Assembly: GCA_015680685.1 (NCBI GenBank)
Contig: MNCI01002209.1
Location: 244,845 to 308,844, forward strand
Source of the DNA: Gnetum montanum
Taxonomy: Eukaryota; Streptophyta; Gnetopsida; Gnetales; Gnetaceae
Reading direction: 5' to 3'
DNA length: 64,000 nucleotides
Numbering within the stretch: position 1 is the first letter of the stretch; every line of letters starts with the position of its first letter. The translations under genes were made by a program, and so were the position numbers. This document shows, piece after piece, positions 21,478-33,899 of this stretch. The notes beneath the pieces are model-generated. The model did no database searches. It was given only the letters and a program-made list of their open reading frames with translations, and was not told where the DNA came from.

Positions 21478-23080
21478 TGTCTAGATTCTAGCTTTGAATT
21501 TTTTTACTAATAATTAGGACATGGTTCTTTTTCATACAATAAGTAGTGAGTTTGCAACATCCACCCATTCACAAACTCTATGATTTTCCTTATTCTAGAA
21601 ATGTGCAGTCCCTTTTCCATTAATGAAACTTCAATGAACTTGTAACTTTAGTGGTTTCTAGAATTGGAAAGGATTCAAAGGTTTGAACAAGGTGTGACTT
21701 CAAGGGAATTTGGTATTATTTGTGCCTTTCTACTTACTTGGGTGCATGTGTGTTTTCATGGACTTCTTACCATTTCATGTTAATCAATAAAGGAAGCTGA
21801 ATAAGTCTTTACATGGTGTGGTTTCCATTACAAGAAAAAATGATGGGAATTCAAAGCACATTCCTTAAAAAAAATAAATGGGCTATAAGCACTAGTTATG
21901 GGACTATAAAGACATGTTACCCATGCCTAAAGGTCCCCTCTAACTAAGGCCCTTCTTCACTTCATACTTCATTTTTCTTCTCTAATAAAGAATGGTGGTT
22001 GTTCTGTGAAAGCATTCTTGTGTCTCTAGGGGATGAACTAGTCTTAGAATGGTAATGCGAAGTCACTGAACATGGTTGGTTTTGTTCTAGACTAATGATG
22101 GATTTTATCAAGTCATTTAACCATAAAATCGACAAGGGACTTCATGTGACCTTAATTAAGAACTCTATTCCACTCTCTCTCATACATCTATACTTTTCAT
22201 GTCTCACCTCACTGCCAATTTCATGTTCTTGTTTGATGTTTTAATTTGATGTGTTGAAATTCTTAGGTAGTATCTTCCAATTTTTTGTAGTTAACCTTCC
22301 ATAATCATTAATCATCCATGGAGCCCATGGACTCTTTGGTTTGAAGTTATGAAAGGGCATAAAAAGCATGTTCCTGCTTTGGGGATGACCCACTTGCATA
22401 TCTTTTGGTTGGATTAGTTAAGTTCTTTACCCTCAGACACTCTTACAATCAAATCCTTTTGTTTACCTCATCAATGACATCCAAATGTGCACATCTTCAC
22501 AACATTTTTTTAGTGAAATTTTATTTTTATTATTGTGAATTCTTACACCCTCTTCAAATATTTTCTTGTGTAGAAATTTTATAAATTTAATAGACTTCTT
22601 ATCTATGTTACCCTATTTGTTAGCCTTCCTACTAACACTACTAAAGGAATCAATCTACCACAATCACAACCTAGCCAAGTGTAACCACCAATGAGACAAG
22701 GTATTTAACAACTATGTGTTACACATTGCATACTAATTCATGATTCTATTGTGATTATAGTGCAAATCATGGATTGGAAGTAGGACTATCTTCACCAAGG
22801 ATGATGTAGTAGCAACTTATGACTAGGATCATTCATGATTGTTGAATCTTCTCCCTTACTCTTTAGCTACCAAGAGGCATTGGATGTCAATTTTATCAAG
22901 CATGTTCACTTCTCTTATCATGAACATCAATTTTGTAAAAATTACAAATTTGTATACTTGATTACTCCGAGTCTATTTATTCCATCTAGTTAGTTTGTAT
23001 GTCAATTAATAATCCCATACTATCCAATATTTTATAAGGAACTTGTACCTCCCCTTCTTCACTGGAGGACGAGTTTTCAT
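21478..23080 (+). other. 3' non-coding region of element A, second part
   Basis: This continues the 3' region of A after the B insertion. It is homologous to the 3' regions of B and C, including AAGGTGTGACTTCAAGGGAA (about 21,700) and CCTCTAACTAAGGCCCTTCT (about 21,940). No coding region is supported. It ends with GAGGACGAGTTTTCATTTAG just before the polypurine tract. Confidence 0.7.
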
Positions 23081-23095
23081 TTAGTCATGGGACTA
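23081..23095 (+). promoter_or_regulatory. LTR-proximal polypurine tract, element A
   Basis: TTAGTCATGGGACTA precedes the 3' LTR and is a mutated form of TTAGTCATGGGGGTA seen in B and C. Confidence 0.65.
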
Positions 23096-23938
23096 TGATG
23101 AATCATGTTTTGCATGCTCTAATATCAGGTACCCAATATTATAGCCCTAGTGTCAGGTATTCGATGTCAAAGCCTAGGACACGATGTCAGATATCTAATA
23201 TCGCTAGGTATTTGTTGGCCTATAAATATAGTGCTTAGGCTAACAATTTTAATATTATTTTTTGTCATAGTTAGCAAAGCTCTTGTAGTTTGTTTCTTCT
23301 AGAATTAGAATATTTTTTGAGTGCCCATAGCAAGAGTCTAAGTGTGTATAGATCTTTTTTTGAACACTAATGTACTTGAGCACAATAGTATGACAGGAAT
23401 AAAAATGAACTCTTTCAACAATCCTTGTAGCACCGAGAATAGATTGATGTTTTCTTTAATGTACTTTACTTTCATGCCCTTTATTAAGTAATTAATTTTC
23501 AGTTGTTAATGAACATAAGCACAACCACTTCAAGCATATGTATAGCACTTGGTAACCTAGGAACACTTAACATTTGGTAGTCCAATAGTGCTATACATGT
23601 TTAGGATGTATCTAGGAATGTTGGATGGGTACTTGTGTTAGGCTAGCTAGGCAATGAATGAATTAGATCTTAAATTACTCTATCTTCCATCATTATTGTA
23701 GCTGATTAAATTTATAAAACCTAAAATAATAAAAATCATGTACCTTAATTACACTTAAACCACATCCTTGAGCTTCACAAGTGTAGTTGATAAGACAATG
23801 AACATTCTCAATGTCCATTTCACTTCCTAGAAGAACTATTACACTAGAGAACTATAGGTCCACAGAATTCAACTGGATCACATGTGAACGCCTTAGTGAT
23901 TTGTATGATTAAGTGTAGGGGTACCTTGCCACTCATCA
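23096..23938 (+). repeat. 3' LTR of element A
   Basis: It runs from TGATGAATCATGTTTTGCATG to CTTGCCACTCATCA. TATAAATA lies at 23,221-23,228. It aligns with the 5' LTR throughout, at roughly 85% identity by eye. The U3 keeps GATATC/GATGTC words but the 12-bp palindrome is broken. Confidence 0.88.
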
Positions 23939-24175
23939 ACAAGCCTTGTGAAGGCCATTATGTAGGGAGATAAATGATTATAAAAATTCTCATGGTAAGA
24001 TACTTCTAGCCAATGATCTTTAAAGATATCCATCAAGTTGTTGATTCTTGTAAAAGGTATTAATGAAATGATGGGATAATAGCCATGCTTGAAGATCCTT
24101 AATAATGACCATTGGAGTCATTCAACTTATTGAAAATTCATTTCATAGGTTCCATTATATCCAGATCAAATATGT
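23939..24175 (+). pseudogene. Integrase zinc-finger relic of element D, continued
   Basis: CCTTGTGAAGGCCATTATGT corresponds to the GPCGGHYV region of the integrase zinc finger. It is followed by MIIKILMVRYF-like and VVDSCKR-like readings and an NDGIIA stretch. It continues the integrase broken at 7,783. After about 24,120 homology fades, and the LTR of element E begins near 24,180. Confidence 0.7.
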
Positions 24176-24179
24176 TTTA

Positions 24180-24631
24180 TTCCATTGCACTTAAATTAAT
24201 TTACATGTGTACAACCAACATCAAGCATAAATGTATTAATGTTTGGTAAACCCAATAGTGGATACATAGTATGCCCACTAGTTAACACTTGGTAACCTAG
24301 CCATGTTAATACATGTTTAGGATATGCATGAAAATTTGGGAATGAATTCTCTATGCTTAGGCTAGATTAAATTTATTTGTTATACTTAAATTAATTAAAT
24401 TAATATTTTAAATATTTTAATACTTTTAATATTTTAATAATAATAAATTGATCATATGCCTCACTCACACTTAATCATATAACATTAACCCTCACAAGTA
24501 TGATTGGAAAGACAATGATCAATAACTTAGCATTTGACTATTTAAGGAATCTAACTAGATGTAATTCATGGAATTTGACTAGATGCTTATGATTCTTATG
24601 GTTGGATGTAGGGTTACTCTTCTGCTCATCA
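24180..24631 (+). repeat. 5' LTR of element E (3' part only)
   Basis: Matches the second half of family LTRs: CACTTGGTAACCTAGC, TACATGTTTAGGATATGC, then TATGGTTGGATGTAGGG and CTGCTCATCA at 24,631. U3 and TATA are missing. The left boundary with the element D integrase relic is approximate. Confidence 0.75.
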
Positions 24632-24650
24632 TTAGTACCATTGTCAGGGA
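24632..24650 (+). promoter_or_regulatory. Primer-binding site, element E
   Basis: TTAGTACCATTGTCAGGGA follows the LTR and is a decayed tRNA-Asp type site. Confidence 0.72.
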
Positions 24651-24803
24651 CTAGTGCTAGTATTTTTGATAGTTAGGATTATTCAAAGACTATGCCAGTA
24701 TTTTAGATAGTTAGGATTATTCAAAGATTACTATTAGAGCCTACAATGAATTATCATCTAAAAATATAACATTTTATTTATAGGCATACTTATAATTTAA
24801 AAG

Positions 24804-26720
24804 ATGTTTTCTTATCATTGGAAAAGTTTCCATCTACTAATGATTTAACAAGAGTATATGATGGGACTAATAGGAATAGGGATATATGACACAATAAAAA
24901 TAGTCTACAAGTAGCTAGATCCCTACCATTTGGATTTCACTTTTATGCCTTGCTAGGATGAACAATTGTAATGAAGAGACCTAGAGGACAATATTGTATT
25001 ACCAAAAAATTATTCAGTGTCATTAATGCTTATGGAAACATTGAAAGTTAAGACTTGAAGTAGCAACTCTAAATTACAAGGTAGTTGATGAAATCTTTAG
25101 AGTTTATAAGTCCAAAAAATCCCACCTTCATAAAGAATAATTCATGAAAGCTTGATATGATTTTTTGAAAGAAAAGGAAGCTTTTATTCACTTAACATGC
25201 ATTAATAAAAAGAGAATATTGATTACCAATCTCATAAATCTTAGTGTCAAAATCCTATACCTCTTAGTGAAGATGAAATGAACCATTCATAGCTACATTT
25301 AGTCTTGGTAAGAAATGAAGGAAAGGAGAGGATATGACATAGAAAAAGGAGGATCTCAAGACTATTGTCTTCTAGTAGATAACCAAGGTAATACCAAAGG
25401 GATCACATAAGAAACCCTAGCTGATATAACTCTTCTAGTTCCCCATCTTTATCCTCTTCATCCTTACCATCAAGCTTTGATGAAGGTGAATGTGACTAAG
25501 AAAGAAGAGGAAATGATTGTAGTTAAGATGGAAATGATAGAAGGGACTGTCACAAAGATGGTCAAAGAGATTGTAGACATGAATATGAAGAAGGAAATCA
25601 TCACAAATGAAGACATAGAAGGTAATACCAAGAGAGACATGATCATAATAAGAACCATGAAGATCCTAATAACTATGATGAACCATTACTTACTAAAAGA
25701 AGTATAATAAATATCCAAAAGTTAATTTACATCCCTACCAAGCATTAGAGGGAAAATTGGATCAAATGGTTAAATATGAACAACATTTTAAATTTTAAAG
25801 TAGGCTATAATACAAATCCATAATATAACTTGTAAGGATTCCATGATATTTACATCTTATAAAACATTGAAAATGAATGGAAAAATCACAAGCTCTTGCC
25901 AAAGAAACTTATTAAAGAAGTAAAAAATTGGTATTAGTCCTTAGAACTAGAATCAATTAGAAGATGGAGTACAATGTTGAATCTATTTAATGATAAGTAC
26001 CAAACATACTCTTGGGTGTTCAAATGAGAAAACAAATTCAAAGGTGATGAAAAGATAATCATTAGTTCCTTGATGTAGCCTAGGGTATATATTATTCTCT
26101 TCTTCATTGATGCCTAGGGCATGGATTTTTCTAAAAGGAGCAATTAGATCATATCATAGATGGACTTATCAATGAGACAAGAGAGACATTTGGGGCTATG
26201 TCTAAGGAATATTATCTAAAATGAGAATCCATTAGATTCAAAAGTTCATTGATCAAATGGAAAAAGAAGGAGAACTCAAAAAGAGAGAGAGTATAGAGAA
26301 GTACAAGTATTTCTCTATTTGAAAAAATAAGATTAATCTCTATGAACTTAATAAAGGAGCACCATTATAGGAGGCAATACAGAAAAAGACCTTAATTATC
26401 CAAAAATTTGTTACCCAAATTTTGACCAATGTTAATATGATGTGGAACTCCATAGGAAAAAAATTATAAATGAAACTAAAGATCATAGAGGAGAAAGTAG
26501 AGTAAGGAAGAGTCACAACTAAAGATAGAAAAAAGATGTAGGGAAGGAATTTTATTAACACATAGAAAAAATAGTTTCATTTGAGGATACTATAAACTAT
26601 GAATTTGATGATGATTATAGCAAAATTTGCCAATACGAACATCAAAAGTGTTTTTTCCTAGTTATGTTACATTTTTAAAAGTCTAATTTTTATGTCTTAA
26701 ACCAAAATTCCATTAAGAGA
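24804..26720 (+). pseudogene. Gag relic, element E
   Basis: ATG at 24,804 (MFSYHW) corresponds to the family start. Recognisable parts include a serine-rich stretch near 25,435-25,475 and an Arg/Asp/His linker before 25,680. Then come WYxSLELESIRRWSTML (about 25,930-25,985), FNDKYQTYS (about 25,988-26,015) and a knuckle-like ICQYEHQKCFF (about 26,627-26,660). Frameshifts and stops are numerous. Its relative length fits the gags of A and G. Confidence 0.7.
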
Positions 26721-27384
26721 TAAACATCTAAATTGTTGCCTTATCCTTAAGGAAACTACAAGTAGCCCTATCACCAACAATAGTATTACCCAATTAGGGC
26801 TCCATCTTAATGTCAAAAGTAGTAATAATAATAAGAAAATCCATATTCATGGTGGATGCCATCGCCATGGTAGCAATATTTCTACAAGTAACCTAATTAA
26901 TATGGTTATTATGTCCAATAACTTATATCTCCTAATTACTCTAGCACACATACCTTTGCTCATCATCATTATTATTAAAAATATCATAGACCTGCCACTC
27001 CACATGTTAAATCTCCATCCATCTATACTCATCCTCCACAACACCCTCAACATCATGCCTCTAGTTCTTTGTGACCTACTTCACTAATACAAGAAGCAAT
27101 TGCTCCATAGTCATAACACTAGAATATCATAAGACTAGTAAACTTGCAAGTGGATGATAACTTAAGTATTTTGGAGTGAAAAACCTTATAAATGGTCATT
27201 CTTTAGGCAATCAAGTTCACCTAAATCTTTGTAGGAATTAGTGATATGAATGTTATACAAACAACCTTCTAGATGACATCTAATCTATCATCAAACTAAA
27301 ATTCTTCAACTATACCAATTATCATGATAAATTGACTAACTAGATTAAGATAGAATATCTTTAAAGGAAAAGAATTGATCTAGA
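26721..27384 (+). other. Gag C-terminal tail region, element E
   Basis: This is the decayed Pro/Tyr/Gln-rich end of gag and linker to protease. It includes the segment around 26,850-26,930 homologous to the QSWGMPP...PDPYGYYVQ region of B. No intact frame is present. Confidence 0.5.
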
Positions 27385-30300
27385 GTGTTTCTTGATTAAT
27401 TTATAGATCACAAGAATTGCATCATATAAGGCTTTACTAGATTTAGCTTCTAGAGTTAACATGATCTTGCAGAAGATGTACAAAGCCTAGAACTTACCAC
27501 TAGTTAGGAAATGCAACATCATAGTAGAGCTTACTGACTAGTCCATAACTATCTCTTTGGGGCTAGTGGAAGACATTGTGATCGTCATTAGTGTTTAGTT
27601 ATACCTTCATGATTCATGTAGGTAATTTTAAGGAAAAATTTCCAATCAATACGAGAAGGGCATGGTTGAATATAATTGATGCCAAGTTGGAAATCAAAGA
27701 TATTTCCTTGAAGATATCCAAGAAAAATAATCATGGAATTATGGAGAAGAAGAGAGTTCCATGCATTATATATAGTCACACAATATGTAACTACATGTAG
27801 AAAATATGAGCCATTAGAAGAAAAACTATTATAACATATAGATCATGTGGCAAACTAGAAAATATATAAAAGTACTTATACATAATAACTGCAAAGAAAG
27901 ATGATACCCAGTGGTTAACTTTAGCGAAAAACTATAGTTCAATAATATACATGAAACTAGTAGAGATTCTTACAAGTGCCTACATTAACTAGATAGATGA
28001 AATGAAGTAGCTCAAACATCAACTCATCCATGAAAAGAAGCAAAAAGAAGTAGACATGGATTGTAGAGAGTTGAAGATTCCAAAATTTTTTGAATTAAAG
28101 CCTCTTGAACTGAAGACATTATCAACATCACTTAAGTATGTATTCTTGAAAAATTAATAATAAATATTTGTAAATGTCTAGCTCATGAAAGAAAAAAAGT
28201 AGAAGCTACTAAAGATAGTAAAAAATGGCCAACAACCTTTGCTTTATCATATGATGAAATAACTAGTATATATCCACACATATGCCATCATAGAATCAAC
28301 ATAGACCCTACCATTAAGTCTAAAATACAACCATAACAGAGGTTGAATTTAAAATTCAAAAAAGTAGCCAAAAAGAAGGTGGAAAAACTTCTTAAAGTGG
28401 GATTCATCTACCTATTCTAGTTAGTATACAGGTAACCCTACTTATCATTACATCAAAGAAAGAAGGATAATGGAGAATGTGCATTGATTTTTGGTTGTTA
28501 AACATGGAAAATTTTAAGGATAAGTTTTCATTATAATTTGTGAACCAAGTATTGGATACCATTATAGGACATAGGTATTACAAATTTTTAGATGGTTATA
28601 GTTGCTATAATTAAATCCAAACAACCTCAGAAGATCAAGACAAAATAATGTTGATAGATCTTTGAGGGACTTTTACATTAAAAAAAGATGTTCTTTAACC
28701 TCTATAATGCATGTGCAACCTTCTAATTCCTTGTCCTTAGCATATTTTAGTAGTAGATCAAAAATGGTATTAAATTATTCATAGATGACTTCATTTATGG
28801 ATTTGATTTTAAGCAAGCATTAGATCCTCTAAAGAATATGTTAAAATGATGCATTGAAACAAATCTTAATCTTAATTGTAAAAGAGCCATATGATGGTTC
28901 AAGAAGATAATGTTCTTGATCATTAGATTTTAGAAAAAGGAATAAAGGTTCATAAAAGATAATGGTAATCTAAGGGATAACACAAAGGTCATAAACTATA
29001 ACAAATGTCAAGTCATTCCTTAGATATACAAGCTATTATAGAAGATTCATTGAGAATTTATCCAAAATTGTAAAGCCATTAGTATAGATGATAAAGAAAG
29101 TTGTATTATTTCCATGGAATAAGGAACACGATCATGTATTCAAAATTTTGAAATTGAAACCTGTAGATACTCTAATTCTACAAGCTCTTGATTGGTCCAA
29201 GTCATTTTACATCATGATAGATGCATCTAATTTTTCTTTGAAAGTATCTCTGACATAATTGGATGATAAAATATATTCACACTACATCAATTATGCAAGC
29301 ATGATTTTTTTAGGTGCATAGCTAAATTGCAAAAAAAACAAAACATAGTGCCTTGGAAAAATTAAGGTACCATGTGCTTGGATATCTAGTTTTTATGCAC
29401 ACATATCATAGTGCAATATGCTTCCTCATGAATAAACTAGTCAGTAGCCCCTGTAACATACAATGCCTAGTGATTTTGTAAGTGTATTATATTACAATGA
29501 TTAATAGAAAAGGAATAGAGAATGTTATGGTTGATCATCTATCTCAGTTACAATGGAAAAATAAGGATGATGAAAAGCCTCTCTTTGATTAGTTTCTTAA
29601 TGAAATATCTTTTTGCAAAGGAAACAATGAAAAACTAAATGTAGCCACATCATGTTACGTAGAATTCCTCTCATATCTACCAATCTAAGATATCCCTATT
29701 AAATGGAATAGAAAGAAGAAGAAATACTTCCTTCACCAGATCAGGCACTACATGGAGATAGAGGAAAATCTCTATAAAACCTACGCATGTGGTTTGTTGC
29801 AATGGTGTGTACCTAATAAAAATTATCTCAAGATTCTTTAAGATGCTCATAAAGGACCTTGGTGAGGCCACTATGTAGGAAGAAGAAAAACCATCAAAAT
29901 CCTCATGGTAGTATATTTTTGATCAATTATTTTTTAGATGTACATTACTTTGCTAATTATTGTAAGTAATGTCAACAAGATGATGGAATAACTACTAGGA
30001 TGGAAGATCTAGAAAGATGGATCAAGCCATTGAAATTCTTTGATATCTTGAAAATTAAACTTCATGGATCCTATCATATCTATTTCTAATAGAAAATATT
30101 ACATTATTGTTATAGTAAACTATTGTACCAAATGAATAGAAGATATGACAATAACCAATTGTCCATTAACAACTACAACTAGGTTTTTTAACAACATGTG
30201 GTAAATAACTTTGATGTACTTTAAACATTTATTTCTAGTAATAGAACTTATTTTATAGGTGCTACCTTTAAGAATTTAATGATATTCTTAGGAATGGAAC

Positions 30301-30860
30301 ATAAACTAACACCCTATCATGTCCAAGCCAATGGTCAAGTAGAGGTAATAAATAGGAAAATCATAAAGATCCTTGGCAAGACCATTAATAGATATAGAAG
30401 AGATTAAATAAAAAAAACTCAATGATGCCTTATGGATGTACTACTCCACATGAAAACTTATTATAGGTTACTTCCCTTATGAGTTGGTGTATGAAAAGCT
30501 ACCAAAACTTCTCATTGAGGCAAAGTTACATATTCTTAACAAAACCTATGAGCTTGATCTCAATATCAACCTAGCACAAAAGGAATGGCTCATGACTCAA
30601 AATATGCTATATGAGGATAGAAGAGTAGCTCTCATAATGAAGGAAGTGCATAAGACATATATCAAAAAATGTCAAGATACTTAGATATAATAAGTGGATT
30701 TTTAATCAAGAGATAAGATCCTTTATTAGAATTCCACACATGTACCATAATTAATAAAATTTCAAATGTTGTGGAAAAGGCCCAACATTATTCACTCCAC
30801 TTTCCATTTAGACATCATGAAAATTTACCATCTTGATCGTCTAGACAGATTGATTTTGTT
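27385..30860 (+). pseudogene. Pol relic (protease, RT, RNase H, integrase), element E
   Basis: Protease at about 27,385-27,800 has ALLDLASRVNMIL, which keeps the catalytic Asp but not the Gly. SITISLGLVEDIV and PIN-like RRAWL readings follow. RT at about 28,230-28,990 has LFIDDFIYGF (from 28,774) as a changed FMDDFS motif. RNase H runs from about 29,110 to 29,550. The integrase zinc region is at about 29,800-29,985, the core starts FMDPI near 30,060, and a C-terminal open stretch is at 30,484-30,684 (LAQKEWLMTQ). Stops are frequent, so no activity is expected. Confidence 0.78.
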
Positions 30861-30984
30861 TTATGTGTAATAGGTCAAATCATTTAAGGATTTTACTATA
30901 GATAAAAACTCTAATGATACCTCAAACTATGTCTAATCTTACTCTATCTTTCATATCTTCACCTCATAACTTAGTGATGAAACA

Positions 30985-31813
30985 TGTTTCTTTATCTACC
31001 ACGACATCAAGGCTGCAACATCGAGTATTCGACATTAGGGTCTTGATGCAACATCGAGTATCTAATGTCAAGGGTATACGCTGGACTATAAATATAGTGC
31101 CTCAGTTCCCAATTTGGCATTAGTTTTTCAAGTTAGTTTTTAGTCAAAGTAGAAAATCTCTTGTATTTTATTTTCTCCAAAGTTAGAATATTTTCTGAGT
31201 GCACACAGAAGGAGTCTAAGTGTGTATGGTTCTTTGTTCAAACACTAATGTACCTAAGCGTAACAATGTGATGGGAATAAAAATGAACTCTTTTAACAAT
31301 CCTTGCAGCATCGAGAATAGATTAATATTTTCTTTCATGAACTTTACTACATTTCAAATTGAGAAATTACTTTCTAACAGTTAATGAACACAAGCACAAC
31401 CACTTCAAGCATACATATAGTACTTGGTAACCCAACAACGCTTAATGTTTGGTAGCCCAACAACACTATATGTGTTCAAGATGTGTCTAGGAAAGTGGGG
31501 TAGTTACTTGTGTTAAGCTAGTTAGACCATAAATGAACCAAATCATAAATTATTCTACCTTTCATTCTTTTTGTAGGTGACTAAACTCATAAAACATAAA
31601 ATAAGAAAAATCATGTACCTCAATCACACTTAACCATACCCTTAAGCCTCACAAGTGTAGTTGGAAAGACAATGAATGTTCTCAATGTCCATTTCACTTC
31701 CTAGAGAAAACTAGTGTACAAGAGAATTATAGGTCCACAGAATTCGATCAGATCATGCATAAACGCTCTAGTGATTCATATGGTTGGGTGTAGGGGTACC
31801 TTGTCATTCATCA
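30985..31813 (+). repeat. 3' LTR of element E
   Basis: The exact start is uncertain by about 10 bp; the preceding TTAGTGATGAAAC looks like a mutated polypurine tract. TATAAATA lies at 31,087-31,094. U3 words are of the ACATCGAGTATTCGACATT type, and the end is GTCATTCATCA at 31,813. It is homologous along its length to the LTRs of A and G. Confidence 0.82.
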
Positions 31814-32335
31814 ATAGGTATGATTCTTAGAAAACTTTTTATGCTATAAAGAAGATGATATACTCATCAAGGTAAAAAGAATATACTTCAAGATAATAGC
31901 ATACCATTTAAATTCCATGGCACATACCAATAAAGTCATGTTCTCTTTTTCCAAGACATGTGTGACACTTAGTACTAAGTTTCTACTCTATTCTTCCATT
32001 AATCTTCCTATACATAGAGAAAAATTTGAAGGAAAACAAGAAGGGTAGGAAGATACTAATATTTCTATGTCTAATTAGAAAACTATATAGAAGGAAATGG
32101 ATTACTTGCTATGTTAACAATATAATTTAAAGGACCATGATAGCATCATGGTAGGAAATGATGGAGGAGAGGTCATTCCCATGGCTTAATAAGAAAGAGG
32201 CACCACTACCATTAGCAAAGGATACCATAGGTTTAGAAAAATACTTATGATAGCTAAGAGAGTATTAGCAAGAACCTAAGGTTAAGCCTTCAAACCTATC
32301 AATAATATGGTTAACTAGACAATTACTCTTTTTCT
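31814..32335. other. Unassigned DNA flanking element E
   Basis: AT-rich, with no gene or LTR recognised. Short protein-like stretches on plus (about 32,090-32,280) do not match a family I know. Confidence 0.4.
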
Positions 32336-32990
32336 ATGCTTTGAATTTTCATAAGTAATCAAGTTGGTTGACCTATCCCAAGATTGGTCAACCTAGAAAG
32401 TGTGCATTTTCCTAAATTCTAAGAATTTCTTACTACTAGTATAATTAACTTTAACTAAGATTGGTAGTTCTAATAAATGCCCATTTTTCTTTGAACTAAT
32501 ATTTGCTTACAATTAGAAAGGTTGATGTAATAAGTACACATTTTTCTTTGAACTGAGCTTTACTTGCAATTGGGAAGGTTGATCTAAGTTGAGGTTATTC
32601 AACCTATGGACCTAGTAGGTTGACATATGAGACATAAGGTCAATCAAATAATTGTATGATTTTTAGTTTTCTTCATCTAGTCTACCAACAACTTAGTCAA
32701 CCTATTATGAAATTAGTTTTCCAAACAATTACTTTCTTTCAAATTAATCTTTTAAGGATAAATAACTTAATCAAAAAATATAGGACCACTATAACCATAA
32801 TAATTTGTCATTTGAAAGCTGAATCAACCAACAATATCCTCCTATTTCGACATGACAAAACTCCTTTCAATTAAAGATAACTAATGAGGCATGAACACCA
32901 CTACTCAACTTAGGCTCCTCTAAGCATATGACTCTCAAAGATAAATATCCAAAAAAAAGGGTCTTCATTCTGATCGTAGGTAAGCACTAA
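32336..32990. repeat. Dispersed non-coding repeat, copy 1
   Basis: Homologous to 58,470-59,040 in the same orientation, ending in a shared block near ACTCAACTTAGGCT and ATGACTC. It contains repeated GGTTGACC/GGTCAACC words. Lying downstream of a minus-strand Copia relic, it could be part of that element's LTR (inference). Confidence 0.6.
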
Positions 32991-33890
32991 GAAAAACATG
33001 AAATTTTCTTCTATTTTTTGTCATTTCTAATATGCAATAATAATATAATAAGAAGGGCTACCAATACATCAAAATTGTCTTATAGGTGAGCACAAATAAA
33101 AGTAACATAAAATATGATAATAAAGCTAAAATGTAGATCATATCTAAAACTTAGACCTCCATACAAGAATATAGTACTAATAAATAAAGAAAAAACTAGA
33201 TATCATGACAAGACATATACCATATGGCATTGTAAGTTATATGAATTAAAACCATATATCATGAGAGTAAAATATAAAACCTAGATGTTCTAGAGGTAAT
33301 TAATTTAAGAGGAAACATACAATGCAAAATGAACTAAATTCCAAGAGAAAGATCTTAACACATAAAAGATCATTATTTATCCAAAACTATTAAAAATATG
33401 CTGTAAGGTTTAGTATTAAAAGAAATACTATATAACATATGATCTAGCATAAAACTCATATATAAAAGCTTTAACATCATCCAAAGACTTGCTGTTAGTC
33501 TAAAATGATCATACATATATAAATGTATTGGAGGAGTCAAATATGATATAAGAGATCCACTAAACAATAAATCATTATGCAAGAGCTAAATAATGTAAAA
33601 TAAAACAATCTTAAATAGATAATAATTTTAGATGATTATAATATTATATATTAAGATAAACTGAAGATCAAATACATAACTTTTATTAATTTAAGAGTTT
33701 TCAATCTACCACAACTACTCAAAGCATACCTCAAAACTAACAAATCAAAGATATTAGTAAGAAAAAACATAATAACAAGGATAGACTAAGTTAGGATGAG
33801 CACCTAAAAGGATAAAAGGGCACAAGAGATAGGACGGATTGATCACTACTCCTCAAACTTAGATGTTGTAGCATCTCTGAGACCATCCTA
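32991..33890. other. AT-rich DNA without recognised features
   Basis: Nothing supported on either strand beyond chance-length open frames. Confidence 0.5.
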
Positions 33891-33899
33891 CTTCTCCTC

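Larger units (their letters stand above)
7784..23938 (+). mobile_element. Element A: autonomous-type Ty3/Gypsy retrotransposon, split by element B
   Basis: It has an LTR at 7,784-8,590, tRNA-Asp primer site, gag, protease, RT, RNase H, integrase, a 3' non-coding region and a second LTR at 23,096-23,938. Element B (15,110-21,472) sits in the 3' non-coding region. Without B the element is about 9.8 kb. By eye the two LTRs are roughly 85% identical, so the insertion is old. It is inserted in the integrase of element D. All genes carry stops, so it is dead, but the domain set is complete. Confidence 0.85.
24180..31813 (+). mobile_element. Element E: complete but heavily decayed Ty3/Gypsy retrotransposon
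   Basis: It has a truncated 5' LTR (about 24,180-24,631), primer site, gag, protease, RT, RNase H, integrase and a 3' LTR (about 30,985-31,813). Unlike A, B and C, the 3' LTR follows pol within about 120 bp. The long 3' non-coding region is absent. Many stops are present throughout. Confidence 0.8.
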
